From: Nesterenkonia sedimenti
GTDB taxonomy: Bacteria; Actinomycetota; Actinomycetes; Actinomycetales; Micrococcaceae
Direction of reading: 5' to 3'
Assembly: GCF_012641515.1 (NCBI RefSeq)
Contig: NZ_JABAHY010000014.1
Span: forward strand, 395 to 64,394
DNA length: 64,000 nucleotides
The position numbers and the translations under genes are program-made. Shown here one piece after another: positions 1 to 9,324 of this stretch; the stretch's first letter is position 1; each line of letters starts with the position of its first letter. The notes under the pieces were generated by a model. That model saw only the letters and a program-made list of their open reading frames with translations. It was not told where the DNA came from and did no database searches.

Positions 1-1132
1 CCCACTGATCAATGTCCTTAGTGCTGGTGGAGGCCGGTGCTGTACGGGACTTAGTGACGGTGAGGACTTCACCGACACCAGTGGAACCTGAATCTTCGGT
101 TGCAACGTCCTGGGTGACGCCGACGGCGTACCAGTCATGCTTCGCACTGGTATCCGCAGCAATAGCGCGAGCCTCGCTGGCCGGCAGGATCCATGTCCGG
201 TCCCAGCTGATCGCCGGATCATCAGATTCACCGGTCAGTGTTTTGACGGGGATGAGGATCCCGATCTTCGCGGCACCGACTCCGGTGGGTCCCAGCACGA
301 GGCTGGTGGCATCAGGAGTACCTGCGCCCTCTGTGGTCTCAGTCAGCAGAGGCAGCTTCCCGTTCTCGGTGGAGGCGACTTCCGCAGCGGAGGACACGTG
401 TGTTCCCTGTAGTCCGTTAGTCAGGGCTGAAGTGAAGATGTCTGCCATTCGCTGGGTCTGAGTCCGCTCATCTACCGGCTCCCCAGAGTCAGTGGTTGTT
501 GCTTTGCGGGGCATGTTCCGTGCCATGGAGTGCAGCATCTGCTCGATGCTCGCAGCCGCGGTAGTAGCAATCAGCCCATGGAACCGAGTAGTGCCATCAT
601 CGAGGTGCTTGAAGGCCACATAATGCTTCTGCTTGCCGCGCTCATAGCGATCCTCGTGGGCCTTGACATCCAGCTGCGGGACCCGCTGTTTCAGCCAGTT
701 ATCCAGCTCCGCGGAGTTCATCTCCCGAGCCTTAACCTGGAGCTCACGATCGAGTGTCTCCATCAGCTCCGGGCGGTGCGCGATTCCCTCAATGCAGCGG
801 TTGACCTTCTGAACAGAGGTCAGATCGGTTTCACCCTGCTGATACAGGGCGTAGGTTTCAGGCAGCTTCTCGGCGAGTGTTTCCACACTATCTAGGAGCC
901 GCCGAGCCGTAGGGACTGGGACACCGAGTGCTTCGGCGCATTCTTGGTAGATCTCTTTGATTCGAGCGTTCTTCCGGAAGGAGTGGCTCTCATTGATCTC
1001 TTCTATGCGGTGTTCCTTATAGGCCAGCAGGCGGGATACTGCCTCAGCTTCCTCCCGGCGAGAACGCCGGTAGTGCTTGCGGGCAGCTTCGAGTACTGAG
1101 TGTGCCTCAGTAGTCGATAGTTTCTTGCCCAT
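1..1132 (-). CDS. DUF222 / HNH-endonuclease-type protein, C-terminus beyond window
   Basis: Read on the minus strand from the ATG at 1132, the frame stays open to base 1 (about 377 codons), so the gene is partial. The N-terminal part is charged and helical (MGKKLSTTEAHSVLEAARKH, then REEAEAVSRLL), followed by a conserved middle with VPTARRLLDSVETLAEKLPE and a later WDRTWILPASEARAIAAD segment. This resembles the DUF222 (13E12-repeat) proteins of actinobacteria, which usually end in an HNH nuclease motif. That motif would lie outside the window and is not seen. DUF222-HNH genes are multicopy and often treated as mobile or self-spreading, but their role is not settled. The start is supported by a promoter that places the transcription start at the ATG. 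Confidence 0.7.
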   Translation of the reverse strand, partial: MGKKLSTTEAHSVLEAARKHYRRSRREEAEAVSRLLAYKEHRIEEINESHSFRKNARIKEIYQECAEALGVPVPTARRLLDSVETLAEKLPETYALYQQGETDLTSVQKVNRCIEGIAHRPELMETLDRELQVKAREMNSAELDNWLKQRVPQLDVKAHEDRYERGKQKHYVAFKHLDDGTTRFHGLIATTAAASIEQMLHSMARNMPRKATTTDSGEPVDERTQTQRMADIFTSALTNGLQGTHVSSAAEVASTENGKLPLLTETTEGAGTPDATSLVLGPTGVGAAKIGILIPVKTLTGESDDPAISWDRTWILPASEARAIAADTSAKHDWYAVGVTQDVATEDSGSTGVGEVLTVTKSRTAPASTSTKDIDQW

Positions 1133-1138
1133 GTTCTA

Positions 1139-1167
1139 AGTGTAGTAGATCACATGTTCTAGTTCAA
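1139..1167 (-). promoter_or_regulatory. Promoter of the DUF222 gene (leaderless)
   Basis: On the minus strand there is a -35 TTGAAC (1162-1167), a 17-bp spacer and a -10 TACACT (1139-1144). Six bases then separate the -10 from the ATG at 1132, so the transcript should begin at or next to the start codon. Confidence 0.55.
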
Positions 1168-1356
1168 TAGTTCAGGGAAGAAAACTACGAAAGTTTACTG
1201 GACATGGTGGCATGAAAGGAGTCGGTCAATGGCTGTCAGTGATGTCCTCTAACCACCCTCGTCAATGCTCTGACTTGAAGACGTGGATGTAGTCAGAGAG
1301 GAAAGTGCTGTGGGTGAATGTTGGTTGGTGGGGCGCGGGACCGTGACGAGTCCAAG

Positions 1357-2478
1357 CTAGGCAGGAAGTAGCCAAGCCCGTTCCGGAATCAGGTCCAAGC
1401 GCACCTGACTGCCCTCAGGAATAATCTGGTCCTCAGCGGGATCCATCACCGTAGCCAACAGCCGGCTCTCCCCGCTAGTGAGTTCGTACTCCACACGATC
1501 GCCCATAAACACCGCAGCAGTCACTACAGCTGTCGCGGGACCAGACTCCCCCGATTCAGGAGTCAGTTTCAGGGACTCGGGGCGCACCAGGAGGGTGAGG
1601 TCCTCAGTCTCCCGAGCCCTCGGATGCGCAGGCACGGTGTAAACCCGGCCCCACAGCTCCACCTCAGCACTGGTCTCATCGGCGCTGCGGCGCTGGATGT
1701 CAAAGAAGTTCGCCCTGCCCACGAATCCTGCGACAAAACGGGAAGCAGGACGCCGGTAGATCTCACGGGGCGGACCCACCTGTTCAATGCGTCCTGAGTT
1801 CATCACCACCACGCGGTCGCTCATGGCCATAGCCTCGGCCTGATCATGGGTGACATAGAGCGCCGTCGTTCCTAACTGACGCTGCAGTCGACGGATCTCC
1901 AAGCGCATATGTTCACGCAACGCGGCGTCGAGGTTACTCAAGGGCTCATCGAAAAGCATGACCTCTGGGCGGGTGACCATCGCACGGGCTAGTGCCACAC
2001 GCTGCTGCTGACCACCAGAAAGCTGCGCCGGCGCCCGATCCGCATAAGGACTCAGGCTCATCGACTCCAAGGCCTCATCCACCCGTTCATTCACCTGACG
2101 AGTCCTGATCCCGGCGGCCTTCAACCCATAGCCCACATTCTCCCGGACGGTCATATGGGGGAAGAGCGCATAGGACTGAAAAACCATGGACACCGGCCGC
2201 CTGCTGGGGGACTGGCGCAGCAAGTTCTTCCCGTCCAGGGTCAGTGAACCCGATGTCGGCGTCTCGAACCCCGCCACAGTGCGCAGGATCGTTGTCTTCC
2301 CGCAGCCCGAGGGACCCAGCAGCGTGACGAACTCCCCGGGTTCGATCTGCAGGCTCACGCCGTCGACGGCGCGTACATCACTGCCGGGCTCATAGATCTT
2401 CACGAGGTCAGTCAGCTCCAGCCGGCCGGAGGCGCTGCGGGTCTGGTGCATTGCCGGCGTCGCAGTTTCGGTGCTCAC
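1357..2478 (-). CDS. ABC transporter ATP-binding protein, FbpC/PotA type
   Basis: A 373-residue ATPase of the class that energises ferric-iron, polyamine, sulfate or phosphonate importers. Visible motifs are Walker A GPSGCGKT (about residue 55), the Q-loop in MVFQSYALFPH, the signature LSGGQQQRVALARA, Walker B VMLFDEPLSNLD and the H-loop VTHDQAEA. A C-terminal TOBE-like region follows (LLVRPESLKL onward). It is the last gene of a three-gene minus-strand operon after the binding protein and the fused permease, 81 bases downstream of the permease. The order SBP, permease, ATPase matches FbpABC-type systems. The substrate cannot be fixed from sequence; ferric iron or 2-aminoethylphosphonate are the usual candidates. 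Confidence 0.85.
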   Translation of the reverse strand: MSTETATPAMHQTRSASGRLELTDLVKIYEPGSDVRAVDGVSLQIEPGEFVTLLGPSGCGKTTILRTVAGFETPTSGSLTLDGKNLLRQSPSRRPVSMVFQSYALFPHMTVRENVGYGLKAAGIRTRQVNERVDEALESMSLSPYADRAPAQLSGGQQQRVALARAMVTRPEVMLFDEPLSNLDAALREHMRLEIRRLQRQLGTTALYVTHDQAEAMAMSDRVVVMNSGRIEQVGPPREIYRRPASRFVAGFVGRANFFDIQRRSADETSAEVELWGRVYTVPAHPRARETEDLTLLVRPESLKLTPESGESGPATAVVTAAVFMGDRVEYELTSGESRLLATVMDPAEDQIIPEGSQVRLDLIPERAWLLPA

Positions 2479-2559
2479 AGGTGCACACTCCTCATCGGGG
2501 TCATTGCGTTCGCTCCTCGGAAGGTCTCCGGATTGCCCGGGTCCCGAGTCGCTCTCTTA

Positions 2560-4341
2560 TCAGCGGACACTGCGCATCCGCTTGGTCAGCAGGTGGATGG
2601 CCAACATGGCAATCAGCACAATCACCATCAACACCACACAGTAGGCAAAGGCATTGCCGAACTGACCGCGTTCGACCATGTTGTGGATCTGCTGGGTCAG
2701 CAGACGGGCATTCGGGGTGGTTAGGAAGATCACCGCCGAGATCGAGGTCATCGCCGAAGCGAAGGCGTACATCAGTGCGGCCATAAACGCCGGGCGGATC
2801 AGCGGCAGAGTGATCCGGCGGAAAGTCCCGGCGCTGGAGACCCCCAGGGATTGGCTGGCCTCCTCGAGGCTGGGATCGATCTGCTTCAGTGCAGCAATAC
2901 CGACCCGCTGGCCTGAAGGTGTGGAGCTGGAGCAGAAGGCCATCACAATGGCGATCGCCCCGCCGAAGGCCGCCGAACCGCCCACCAGGGTCGGCAGCAG
3001 CGGCACCCCGAAGACAGTGGTGGGAGTGGAGTAGCTCAACAGATATCCGATGCCGATTACGGTCCCCGGGATTGCGATACCCAGCATCCCCAGGAAGTCC
3101 AGCAGCCCGGCCCCGCGGCGCAGTTTGGTCACCACCAGCCAGGCCACCAGCATGCCCAGCACCCCGGCGATCGGGGTGGCCACCAGCGCCATCCGGATGG
3201 TGTGCACCATCGCCTCGGAGCCGATATTGCCGGTGAGCACATATTCGAAGTTGTCCAGGGTGAAGGAGTTGTTGACCCCCAGAATCCGGACGAAGGCACC
3301 AACAATGATCGTCCCGTAGAGCAACACCACGGTCGCGGCGAAGAGGTATACCCCCGCCAGCACCGGCAGCACGATGGCGGGCGCCGTCGTCGTCGGGGGT
3401 TTGCCTGAAGGCTTACCGGTGACCGAAATATGGGAGCCACGCTGAGCCCAGTACCGCTGGATGATGAAAACAGCGACGGCGGGGATCATCAGTACCAGCG
3501 CATAGGCGGCACCACCGGGCAGGTTGTACTGACCGATGATCGCGTTATAGGCGCTGGAGGCCAGCACGGAGTAGTCCCCGCCGAGCACCAGGGGGTTGGA
3601 GAGGTCACTGATCGCCTCGACGAACAGCAGCAGGAAGGCGCCACCGAAACCGGGGACCAGCATCGGCAGGGTCACCGTCCGGAAGACCCGCCAGCGGGAG
3701 GCGCCCAGCGAGGATGCCGCCTCCTCATGGGCGGGATCCAGCGCCCGGATCATGCCTAAGAGGTTCAGATAGGCCAGCGGCAGATAGCTCAGTGCCAGCA
3801 CAAAGGTCAGCCCCGGCAGACCGTAGATGAAATCAGACCGCAGACCGAAGAACCCTTCGGTGATCATCCCGGAACGGCCGAACAGTGTGATGGTCGAGGC
3901 TGCCACAGCGAATGGCGGGGAAATGATCGGCACCAGGGTCAGCAGATGCACAATCCGTTTCCCAGGGAACCGCATCCGGGCCTGGGCGTAGGCCAACATG
4001 AAGGCCACAGCGGTGCCGATAACACCGGTGACCAGACCCAGCACCACCGTGTTGACGAACATACCGCGCTGCACCGGGGAGGTGAAGAACCGCTCCAGCA
4101 CCGCCCAGCCGTCCTCGGAGAAGGCCTCGCTGAGCACATTGAGCACCGGCAGCCCGATGAGCAGGGTCAGGGCGGCGATGACCAGCAGAAGCATGGCCAG
4201 GGTGATCCCGTCCATCCTCCGGCCGGAACCACCCCGACGCCGACGCTTGCTCCGGCCCGGCGGCAGCGTTGCAGCACTGCCGCCGGTTTCGGGGGCCGCC
4301 GGGGTCCCTGGGGTGACTGCAGTGACGGACCCAACTGTCAT
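2560..4341 (-). CDS. ABC transporter permease, two fused permease domains (FbpB type)
   Basis: A 593-residue inner-membrane protein with an N-terminal Arg/Lys-rich cytoplasmic stretch, a first helix near residues 48-72 and two repeated permease halves. Each half carries an EAA-type loop contacting the ATPase: EEAASSLGASRWRVFRTVTLP in the first and EEASQSLGVSSAGTFRRITLP in the second. Fusion of both permease domains in one chain is normal for FbpB/ThiP-like transporters. It begins 7 bases after the binding-protein stop, consistent with co-transcription. The ATG at 4341 is the first start, and it is compatible with the long hydrophilic N-terminus. Confidence 0.85.
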   Translation of the reverse strand: MTVGSVTAVTPGTPAAPETGGSAATLPPGRSKRRRRGGSGRRMDGITLAMLLLVIAALTLLIGLPVLNVLSEAFSEDGWAVLERFFTSPVQRGMFVNTVVLGLVTGVIGTAVAFMLAYAQARMRFPGKRIVHLLTLVPIISPPFAVAASTITLFGRSGMITEGFFGLRSDFIYGLPGLTFVLALSYLPLAYLNLLGMIRALDPAHEEAASSLGASRWRVFRTVTLPMLVPGFGGAFLLLFVEAISDLSNPLVLGGDYSVLASSAYNAIIGQYNLPGGAAYALVLMIPAVAVFIIQRYWAQRGSHISVTGKPSGKPPTTTAPAIVLPVLAGVYLFAATVVLLYGTIIVGAFVRILGVNNSFTLDNFEYVLTGNIGSEAMVHTIRMALVATPIAGVLGMLVAWLVVTKLRRGAGLLDFLGMLGIAIPGTVIGIGYLLSYSTPTTVFGVPLLPTLVGGSAAFGGAIAIVMAFCSSSTPSGQRVGIAALKQIDPSLEEASQSLGVSSAGTFRRITLPLIRPAFMAALMYAFASAMTSISAVIFLTTPNARLLTQQIHNMVERGQFGNAFAYCVVLMVIVLIAMLAIHLLTKRMRSVR

Positions 4342-4348
4342 ATGTGGA

Positions 4349-5413
4349 TTACTCAGCGTCCTCGTCGGGCTCTTCGGCGATTTCGTCGTCGAACCGCTGG
4401 GTCAGCTCGATGCGGTTCTCACCGGCCTGCTCGAAGTCGTAGTCCACGAGGTTGATCTCATCGAGGTCCACCATCCGGTCATCGGAGATGGAGTCGGGGT
4501 GGGTCAGGGACTGGTAGTTGCCCTCCTCAGGACCGATGTCCTGGGCAGCGGGGGAGAGGGCCCAGTCGATATAAGCCTGAGCGTTCTCCTCGTTCTGGGT
4601 GCCCTCGATCATGGCGACCGCACCGATCTCATAGCCGGTCTCCTCGGGGAAGGAGATGGTGAGGTTGTCGAAGCCCTCCTCGATCTGAGACTGGCAGCCG
4701 TGGGCAAACATCAGGGCGCTGGTGACCTCGCCGCGGCCGGCCATCTGGGCCGGGGCGGAACCGGAGCGGGTGTACTGCAGGACGTTCTGGTCTAGCTGGC
4801 GCATGTAGTCGATGGCGGCATCCTCACCGCCGAGGCGCTCAACCTGGGTCCACAGCAGAGTGTAGGAAGTCCCCGATGTCGCCGGGTGGGCCATGGAGAG
4901 CTCACCGGCATATGCGGGGTCCAGGACATCGTCCCAGGACTCGGGGGCCTCCACGCCGAGCTCATCGAGCCGATCCTGGTTGGAGCAGAAAGCGATGGCG
5001 CCCAGGTAGACCCCGGTCCAGTAGCCCTCGGGGTCCTTCAGATCGTCTTCGATCTCATCAGCCATCGGTGACTCATAGGGGGCCAGCAGCCCCTCATCCA
5101 TGGCGGCGATGAAGGTATCGGCCGGACCACCATGCCAAACATCGAACTCAGGGACCTCACCGCCTGCCTGCAGGCGGGCCAGGGCCTCACCGGCGGAGAG
5201 CCGAACGAAGTTGGTCTGCACTCCGGTTTCAGCCTCGAAGGCATCGGCCCAGGCGGCGCAGAGCTCCTCATTGGGGGAGCAGACGAAGGTCAGCTCACCT
5301 TCGAGGTCATCGGGAAGGTCAGCCCCGGCGGAGTCGCCGTCGCCGTTTCCGCAGGCGGACAGGATGAGGGCGGCCAGAGCAGTTCCGGCCAGAGTCAGCT
5401 GGCGTGAGCGCAT
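4349..5413 (-). CDS. Extracellular solute-binding lipoprotein, family 1 (iron/phosphonate type)
   Basis: A 354-residue lipoprotein and first gene of the importer operon. The signal peptide MRSRQLTLAGTALAALILSAC ends in the lipobox LSAC, so the mature protein is anchored at Cys21. The body has the periplasmic-binding fold seen in Fe(III) and aminoethylphosphonate binding proteins: TFVCSPNEELC, the NFVRLSAGEALARLQAGG region, and EFDVWHGGPADTF. The very acidic C-terminus (IAEEPDEDAE) is notable. I looked for an IdeR/DtxR-like iron box in the 130 bases upstream and saw none, so iron is not supported by regulation. Confidence 0.8.
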   Translation of the reverse strand: MRSRQLTLAGTALAALILSACGNGDGDSAGADLPDDLEGELTFVCSPNEELCAAWADAFEAETGVQTNFVRLSAGEALARLQAGGEVPEFDVWHGGPADTFIAAMDEGLLAPYESPMADEIEDDLKDPEGYWTGVYLGAIAFCSNQDRLDELGVEAPESWDDVLDPAYAGELSMAHPATSGTSYTLLWTQVERLGGEDAAIDYMRQLDQNVLQYTRSGSAPAQMAGRGEVTSALMFAHGCQSQIEEGFDNLTISFPEETGYEIGAVAMIEGTQNEENAQAYIDWALSPAAQDIGPEEGNYQSLTHPDSISDDRMVDLDEINLVDYDFEQAGENRIELTQRFDDEIAEEPDEDAE

Positions 5414-5542
5414 GCAGGTGTTCTCCCTTGAATCATCAGGCGCGGGTGATTACGCGTTCTGACGTTAGGGATGCCCCGCAAACCTCCGGCGACTAGAAGG
5501 TGAACACCAGCCGAAGTCCAGGAAAAGTTGGGCTCAACCGGC

Positions 5543-6421
5543 TCAGTCCCGGTAACCGGCCATTTCCTTCAGCCGCGCGATCCGGTCTTCCATCGGCGGG
5601 TGAGTGGAGAACATCTGCTTTGCCCGAGGACCGAAAGGGTTGGCGATCATCATATGGGCGTGGGCGTCATGCTTGGGGTCCTCCTGCAGCGGAATCCGGG
5701 AGATGCCGTTCTGGAGTTTGTCCAGTGCCGAGGCCAGTGCCAGGGGATCCCCGGAGAGCTCAGCGCCGTCGGAGTCGGCGTCGTACTCACGGGTCCGGCT
5801 GATGGAGGAACGGATGAGGCTGGCGGCAATCGGCATCAGGATCACCGCGAGGATCGAACCGATGAGCATCAGCGGGTTCTGCTGCTGACCCCGGCCGCGG
5901 CCACCGCCGAAAAGGATGAAGAACTGGGTGATGGTGGTTAGGAAGCCGGCCACGGCCGCCGCCACCGAGGAGATCAGGATGTCCCGGTTGTAGATATGCA
6001 TCAGCTCGTGGCCGGTGACCGCCCGCAGCTCACGCGGGGTGAGCAGGTTCAGGATGCCCTCGGTGTAGCAGACCACGCCCTTGTTCGGGTTGCGTCCGGT
6101 GGCGAAGGCATTCGGGGTGGGGTTCGGGGCGATGAAGATCCTCGGCACCGGCTGCTGGGCCCGGTGGGCCAGCTCCTCGACCATCTCGTAGAGGGCCGGC
6201 GCCTGCTCCCGGCTGACGGGGTAGGCACGCATGGCGCGGGTGGCGATTTTGTCGGAGTTCCAATAGGAGTACGCCACCGAGAACACACCGATTCCGGCGA
6301 AGACGAAGAGGAATGCCGGACTGTTGGTGGAGTAGGCCACGATGGCGCCCACCAACATCACCATGGCGAACAGGAAGGCAAGCAGTCCCATAGTTCGCAG
6401 CCGTCCGTGGTGATGGTGCAT
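5543..6421 (-). CDS. htpX: HtpX-like membrane zinc metalloprotease (M48)
   Basis: A 292-residue membrane protease that degrades damaged membrane proteins. The start MHHHHGRLRTMGLL is characteristic of HtpX. Two hydrophobic helices (about residues 12-28 and 32-50) come first. The zinc site HELMH lies in VTGHELMHIYNRDIL (about residue 139), and the third ligand is the Glu in the later SRTREYDADSDGAEL motif. Two further hydrophobic segments follow the active site. A Shine-Dalgarno-like CAGGAG lies just upstream of the ATG at 6421. The gene stands alone and is divergent from the phosphate locus. Confidence 0.92.
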   Translation of the reverse strand: MHHHHGRLRTMGLLAFLFAMVMLVGAIVAYSTNSPAFLFVFAGIGVFSVAYSYWNSDKIATRAMRAYPVSREQAPALYEMVEELAHRAQQPVPRIFIAPNPTPNAFATGRNPNKGVVCYTEGILNLLTPRELRAVTGHELMHIYNRDILISSVAAAVAGFLTTITQFFILFGGGRGRGQQQNPLMLIGSILAVILMPIAASLIRSSISRTREYDADSDGAELSGDPLALASALDKLQNGISRIPLQEDPKHDAHAHMMIANPFGPRAKQMFSTHPPMEDRIARLKEMAGYRD

Positions 6422-6476
6422 CAGTTCACGCTCCTGTTGCCGGGTTGCGGGGCTTTTGCCTAGGTTGAATCTCCCA

Positions 6477-6492
6477 GTTATCTAGGGATAAC
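6477..6492. promoter_or_regulatory. Palindrome in the htpX / Na-Pi symporter intergenic region
   Basis: GTTATC-TAGG-GATAAC is a 16-base dyad with perfect 6-base arms. It lies 56 bases upstream of the htpX start and within reach of its promoter. It may be an operator, but no regulator is identified. Confidence 0.3.
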
Positions 6493-6566
6493 GCCATTCT
6501 ATGACCCCGCTCTTCCCGGGATGACATTGCTCACATTCTGTGCAGGTTGAGCGTTATTTGGTCTGA

Positions 6567-6583
6567 GTTCACCTGAAGTTCAC
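6567..6583 (+). promoter_or_regulatory. PHO box upstream of first Na/Pi symporter
   Basis: GTTCACCTGAAGTTCAC consists of two GTTCAC direct repeats with an 11-base period. This is the arrangement recognised by PhoP-type response regulators in actinobacteria. It sits 88 bases before the ATG of a phosphate transporter gene, so phosphate-starvation control is a strong inference. Confidence 0.7.
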
Positions 6584-6670
6584 TTTCGGCTGTCACTGTG
6601 CAATGGAACGAAGAACTGGACCGCTCCAGTACACCTGGTCGGTCGCCTGATATTCAGGAAACGGAGACTC

Positions 6671-7912
6671 ATGGCTGTTCTGCCCGCGCCGGAGAAGGTG
6701 CAGACCTCCCACGCAACCACCGATCCCGGTGTTGGCCACACCCAGTCCCCCGCTCCAGTTCCAGCACGCCTGGGCCGGAAGCTCTCCCCGCGTGCCCATG
6801 CCATCCTCAATTGGCTGACCGTCGCGGTATGTGTCTACGTCCTGATCACAGCCGTGAGCGTGATCGGCTCCGGCTTCTCCCTGGCAGCTGGCGACCGTGC
6901 CGCCGAGCTCTTCGAATTCGCAGCCAACCCGCTGGTCGGGCTGATGGTTGGCATTGTCGCTACTGCGCTGACGCAGTCCTCCTCGACCACCACTTCGGTG
7001 ACCATCGGTCTGGTGGCCGGCGGGCTGCCCCTCGGCGTGGCCGTGCCGATCATCCTGGGCGCGAACATCGGCACCACCCTGACCAACACCCTGGTCAGTA
7101 TGGGAATGGTGCGGGATAAGGAACAGTTCCGCCGCGGATTCGCCGCCGCGACTGTGCATGACTTCTTCAACCTGCTGGCCGTGGTGATCTTCCTGCCCCT
7201 GGAAATCGCCTTCAGCCTCCTGGAGCGCCTGGCCTCCGCGGCCGCAGGTATGCTCTCCGGTGCCGAGGCCGGCCTGCTCAACAGCGTCTTCGACGGTATC
7301 GAAACTGTAGTCAAGGGTGCGACCACCCCGCTGGCTGACTTCATCGCCTACAGCCTCAGCTGGCTGCCGGGTCTGTGGGCCGGTGTGGCGATGATCGTTG
7401 TCGCCATTGCACTGATCCTGGCAGTCATCAACCTCATCGGCCGCAAACTCAAGGCCCTGCTGGTCGGCCGGGCGCAGCGGGTGCTGAACTCCGCTGTAGG
7501 TCGCGGTCCCATCACCTCCATCGGCTCAGGTGCCATGGTGACTGTGATGGTCCAGTCCTCCTCGACGACGACGGCTCTGATGGTTCCGCTGGCAGGCTCT
7601 GGAACGCTGACCCTGCGGCAGATCTATCCCTTCACCCTGGGCGCGAATATCGGCACCACCATTACTGGTCTGGTCGCAGCCTTCGCCTTCGATGGTCCCA
7701 TGGGCACTATCGCGCTGACCGCCGCCCTGGTTCACCTCTTCTTCAACGTCTTCGGCACTGCCGTCATCTATGGGATCCCGGGCATCCGGAAGCTTCCCCT
7801 GAAGGGTGCCCAATGGCTCTCCAACCTCGCCGCCGAGCGCAAGGTCGCAGCATTCGCCTGGGTATTGGCCGTGTTCATCGGTCTGCCGCTGGCACTGATC
7901 TTCTTGCTTTAG
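6671..7912 (+). CDS. Na+/phosphate symporter (NptA / PF02690 family)
   Basis: A 413-residue transporter that brings inorganic phosphate in with sodium. The family hallmark is an inverted repeat of the QSSS motif, and both copies are present: TQSSSTTTSVTIGL (about residue 105) and VQSSSTTTALMVPL (about residue 300). Each is followed by an ANIGTT segment (GANIGTTLTNT and GANIGTTITG). Seven or more hydrophobic segments are visible. A PHO box lies upstream, and a paralogue follows 154 bases downstream. The start at 6671 is preceded by the purine-rich ACGGAGACTC. Confidence 0.9.
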   Translation: MAVLPAPEKVQTSHATTDPGVGHTQSPAPVPARLGRKLSPRAHAILNWLTVAVCVYVLITAVSVIGSGFSLAAGDRAAELFEFAANPLVGLMVGIVATALTQSSSTTTSVTIGLVAGGLPLGVAVPIILGANIGTTLTNTLVSMGMVRDKEQFRRGFAAATVHDFFNLLAVVIFLPLEIAFSLLERLASAAAGMLSGAEAGLLNSVFDGIETVVKGATTPLADFIAYSLSWLPGLWAGVAMIVVAIALILAVINLIGRKLKALLVGRAQRVLNSAVGRGPITSIGSGAMVTVMVQSSSTTTALMVPLAGSGTLTLRQIYPFTLGANIGTTITGLVAAFAFDGPMGTIALTAALVHLFFNVFGTAVIYGIPGIRKLPLKGAQWLSNLAAERKVAAFAWVLAVFIGLPLALIFLL

Positions 7913-7953
7913 AGTTCCGGTGGCTCTGAACTCCCACGATAGATTCGCTCAGA

Positions 7954-7970
7954 GTTCATCTCCTATTCAC
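7954..7970 (+). promoter_or_regulatory. PHO box upstream of second Na/Pi symporter
   Basis: GTTCAT-CTCCT-ATTCAC is a degenerate pair of GTTCAC repeats with the same 11-base period as the box at 6567. It lies about 100 bases before the second symporter gene, which suggests that gene has its own phosphate-regulated promoter. Confidence 0.5.
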
Positions 7971-8066
7971 TGTATAGACCTGGAACGTATCACCTGAATC
8001 CCTAGTCTCCCTGAGCGTAAGCCGCTGGTCTCCAGCTGGCGGAACCCACACCTCGAGGAGCAGGGG

Positions 8067-9291
8067 ATGTCCCAGACCACTGTCGACGTTGTTGCAGAGG
8101 CAGAGCCCGAGGCCACCACACTGCCCCGGAGCCCCTTCGAAAGGTTCGGCCTTCAAGGAACTGCCCTGAGCGTTGCGAACTGGCTATCCGTTGCAGCGGC
8201 AATCTACGTGTTGATCACCGCGGTGAACGTGATCGGCTCCGGATTCAAACTCGCCACCGGGGATCAGGCCGAGACTCTCTTCGAGTTCGCCTCCAACCCC
8301 TTGGTGGGGCTGATGATCGGTGTGGCCGCTACGGCGCTGACTCAGTCCTCATCCACAACCACCTCGGTGACTGTGGGCATGGTGGCCGGCGGACTGCCGT
8401 TGATGGTGGCTGTGCCGATCATCATGGGTGCCAATATCGGTACCACTCTGACCAATACCCTGGTCTCGCTGGGCATGGTTCGGGATAAAGAGCAGTTCCG
8501 CCGCGGTTTCGCCGCCGCGACCGTGCACGACTTCTTCAACCTCATCGCCGTGGTGATCTTCCTGCCCCTGGAGATGATCTTCGGTCTGCTGCAGCGAATC
8601 TCCACCTCCATCGCGGATTCCACAGCAGGCGCCGAAGCAGGTCTGATCAACACGATTTTCGACGGCATCGGAACTGTTGTCAGCACTGTCACAAGCCCCC
8701 TGGCAGACGGTATCGAATACTCCCTGAGCTTCCTGCCCGGGGCCTGGCACGGGATTATCATGATCGTCGTCGCCATCGTGCTGATCCTGGCTGTGATCAA
8801 CTTCATCGGCAAGCAGCTGAAGATCCTGATGGTCGGCAGAGCCAAGGCGGTCCTGCACACCGCCATCGGCCGCGGCCCGGTCACCAGCATCGGCTCCGGT
8901 GCCGTGATCACCGTCATGGTCCAGTCCTCCTCCACCACCACAGCCCTGGCGGTACCCCTGGCCGGATCCGGGGCATTCACCATGAAGCAGATCTACCCCT
9001 TCACCCTCGGCACCAATTATCGGCACCACTATCACCGCCCTGGTGGCGGCCTTCGCCTTCGACGGGGTTGAGGCCACCGCCGCACTGACTGCGGCCCTGG
9101 TGCACCTGATGTTCAACCTCTTCGCGGTCATTGTGATCTTCGGTCTGCCGGTGATCCGGGACCTGCCGCCGAGGGGAGCGACCTGGCTGGCCAATCTCGC
9201 AGCCGAACGCAAGATCTATGCCGGTATATGGGCACTAGGTGTCTTCGTTGTGCTGCCGCTGATCCTGATCTTTGCCACCACCGCATTCTGA
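8067..9291 (+). pseudogene. Second Na+/phosphate symporter, frameshifted near its 3' end
   Basis: The gene is closely similar to the symporter at 6671: both QSSSTTT motifs are present, as are GANIGTTLTNT and the RDKEQFRRGFAAATVHDFFN stretch. It starts at ATG 8067 behind GAGGAGCAGGGG. At about 9015-9020 the sequence reads ACCAATTATCGGC, where the paralogue has GCGAATATCGGC. One extra T shifts the frame, so the first frame ends at 9071 after a nonsense tail. The correct frame resumes (AAFAFDGVEATAALTAALVH, ending FATTAF) and runs to 9291. Removing one base restores about 407 residues. It is either a recent pseudogene or a sequencing error. Confidence 0.85.
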
Positions 9292-9324
9292 CCGCTGCCG
9301 CACCATATGAGCTAAGGACCACTG

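Noticed and set aside
12-895. Plus-strand ORFs over the first 0.9 kb
   Set aside because: They are shadows of the minus-strand DUF222 gene, which has a promoter, a clean start and family-like sequence.
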